Assembly (NCBI RefSeq): GCF_000429505.1
Contig: NZ_AUBZ01000001.1
Coordinates: 265,025-329,024 of the forward strand
Direction of reading: 5' to 3'
DNA: 64,000 nucleotides
DNA from: Aliagarivorans taiwanensis DSM 22990
GTDB lineage: Bacteria > Pseudomonadota > Gammaproteobacteria > Enterobacterales > Celerinatantimonadaceae
The notes under the pieces are model-generated. The model saw nothing but the letters and a program-made list of their open reading frames with translations. It made no database searches and was not told where the DNA came from. Shown here piece by piece: positions 63,399 to 64,000 of the stretch (positions are counted from its first letter, which is position 1; every line of letters begins with the position of its first letter). A program made the position numbers and the translations under genes.

Positions 63399-63689
63399 AT
63401 GAACTGTTTGGTTGTAGTTGCCCATCCGCTCGAAGATAGCTTATGCCACTACCTGAGCACACAGACCATCGAACACCTTAAAGATAAGGGTTACACCATT
63501 AAGGTTATCGACCTCTACCGCAGAGGGTTTCAACCCGCGCTAACCGCTCAAGAGCGGCAAAGCTACTACGGCGATGCATACGACAGCAGCAATGTCGAAG
63601 ATGATATTTCGCAACTGTTAGCAGCCGAGTCACTGGTGTTGGTCTTCCCCACTTGGTGGTTTGGCTCTGACGAATCCCCACATAATTAG
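63399..63689 (+). pseudogene. NAD(P)H:quinone-reductase-type flavodoxin-fold gene, disrupted by the IS
   Basis: The frame starts at 63399 (RBS AAGGAAG). It encodes MNCLVVVAHPLEDSLCHYLS, YRRGFQPALTAQER and LVFPTWWFG, the start of the NQO/YwrO-type family. At 63666 the coding sequence runs into the IS end, adds seven foreign codons and stops at 63689. The family is normally near 180-200 residues, so about half is lost or lies beyond the element. Confidence 0.88.
63658..63666 (+). repeat. Probable 9-bp target site copy of the IS
   Basis: GGTTTGGCT abuts the IS end. IS10 duplicates 9 bp of NGCTNAGCN; the sequence only partly fits that preference, and the second copy lies outside the window. Confidence 0.4.
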
Positions 63690-64000
63690 CCGATAAATCA
63701 GAGTGTTGCGCTTGGAGTGCAACCCGCGAAGTGATCTAATGGTATGTGCAACCAAACCAGCAGATACAAGGACTTCACGGGATGCACGAGTTGCGAATTG
63801 TATATCAAGCGCTTTATCAGAACTGCCCTGAGCTGCACAAAAAGCGCCTCGATACCCTTATAACCGCTGTCAAGGCGCTGCAAAGCAGCGACACGCTGAC
63901 GCTCACCTCGCTGGGCAGGCACATCGGTAACAACACCAAAGTAAAACACAGCATCAAGCGTATGAACCGCTTCTTGGGCAACCCGCATATGCACGCCGAA
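63667..64000 (+). mobile_element. IS10-like element (IS4 family), left end; continues past the window
   Basis: The end CTGACGAATCCCCACATAAT closely matches the IS10 outside end CTGATGAATCCCCTAATGAT. A TGATCTAATGG further in resembles the IS10 promoter region, including a GATC. The transposase begins at 63782. The right end and total length cannot be seen. Confidence 0.9.
63782..64000 (+). CDS. IS4-family (IS10-like) transposase, N-terminal part
   Basis: The first 73 codons, open at the window edge. MHELRIVYQALYQNCPELHK, TLTLTSLGRHIGN and KHSIKRMNRFLGNPHMHAE align well with the IS10 transposase N-terminus. The DDE catalytic residues lie beyond the window. AAGGACTT lies upstream of the ATG. 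Confidence 0.93.
   Translation, partial: MHELRIVYQALYQNCPELHKKRLDTLITAVKALQSSDTLTLTSLGRHIGNNTKVKHSIKRMNRFLGNPHMHAE

Overview
The window is bacterial chromosome of about 50% G+C with densely packed, oriented operons. The gene set points to a facultatively anaerobic, probably marine gammaproteobacterium of the Alteromonadales/Vibrionales/Aeromonadales type: FrsA, PepD, DcuB, MshA-like pilin, a Vibrio TonB2-style system with a TtpC-like protein, SOS-controlled dinB, secreted polysaccharidases and calcium-binding repeat lipoproteins. I cannot name a genus from the sequence alone.

Layout. 1-12 kb is housekeeping and stress metabolism: partial frsA, a purine permease, pepD, dinB under a LexA box, a DUF1993 protein, a MOSC/flavin/2Fe-2S fusion, a glyoxalase I homologue, a GH13 amylase lipoprotein, a DUF805 protein and ferritin. 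12-20 kb holds a lone pilin, a large PKD/starch-binding-like lipoprotein, the frmA-fghA formaldehyde operon, a GH16 laminarinase-type lipoprotein, a small ORF with a strong ribosome-binding site, and a GNAT. 20-31 kb has dcuB, a FIST protein, a signal-peptide-bearing family II pyrophosphatase, a LuxR/alpha-beta-hydrolase fusion with a Cys nucleophile position, a two-gene surface operon with thrombospondin type 3 repeats, and a periplasmic ParB-like protein. 31-37 kb has a divergent Pho-box promoter driving a metallophosphoesterase lipoprotein and a small exported protein, then an epimerase, an AraC/LysE pair and a small monooxygenase-GNAT pair.

37.3-40 kb is accessory: an A+T-rich FRG-domain gene, a cluster of 23-bp direct repeats and a RAYT-type Y1 transposase. 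40.9-41.7 kb is, in my view, the most interesting stretch. Two tandem short leader ORFs carry clusters of AGU, AGA and AGG codons, each followed by competing hairpins and an intrinsic terminator. Immediately downstream lie an Arg(UCU) tRNA-like gene and a Ser(GCU) tRNA, the very tRNAs that read those codons. I infer a tRNA-sensing attenuator controlling a tRNA operon.

41.7-49.6 kb has a PAS-MCP protein, a Fur-box-preceded DUF3450-TtpC-ExbB-ExbD-TonB-TPR iron-transport energiser and an LprI-like exported protein. 49.8-58.2 kb is one catabolic operon: a five-gene peptide-type ABC transporter and two amidohydrolases, apparently for a cyclic amide or N-heterocycle. 58.4-61.3 kb has a LysR/aldo-keto reductase divergent pair and a DUF1349 protein. 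The right end has an A+T-rich AIPR abortive-infection-type gene and an IS10-like IS4-family insertion sequence that disrupts a quinone-reductase-type gene and runs off the window.
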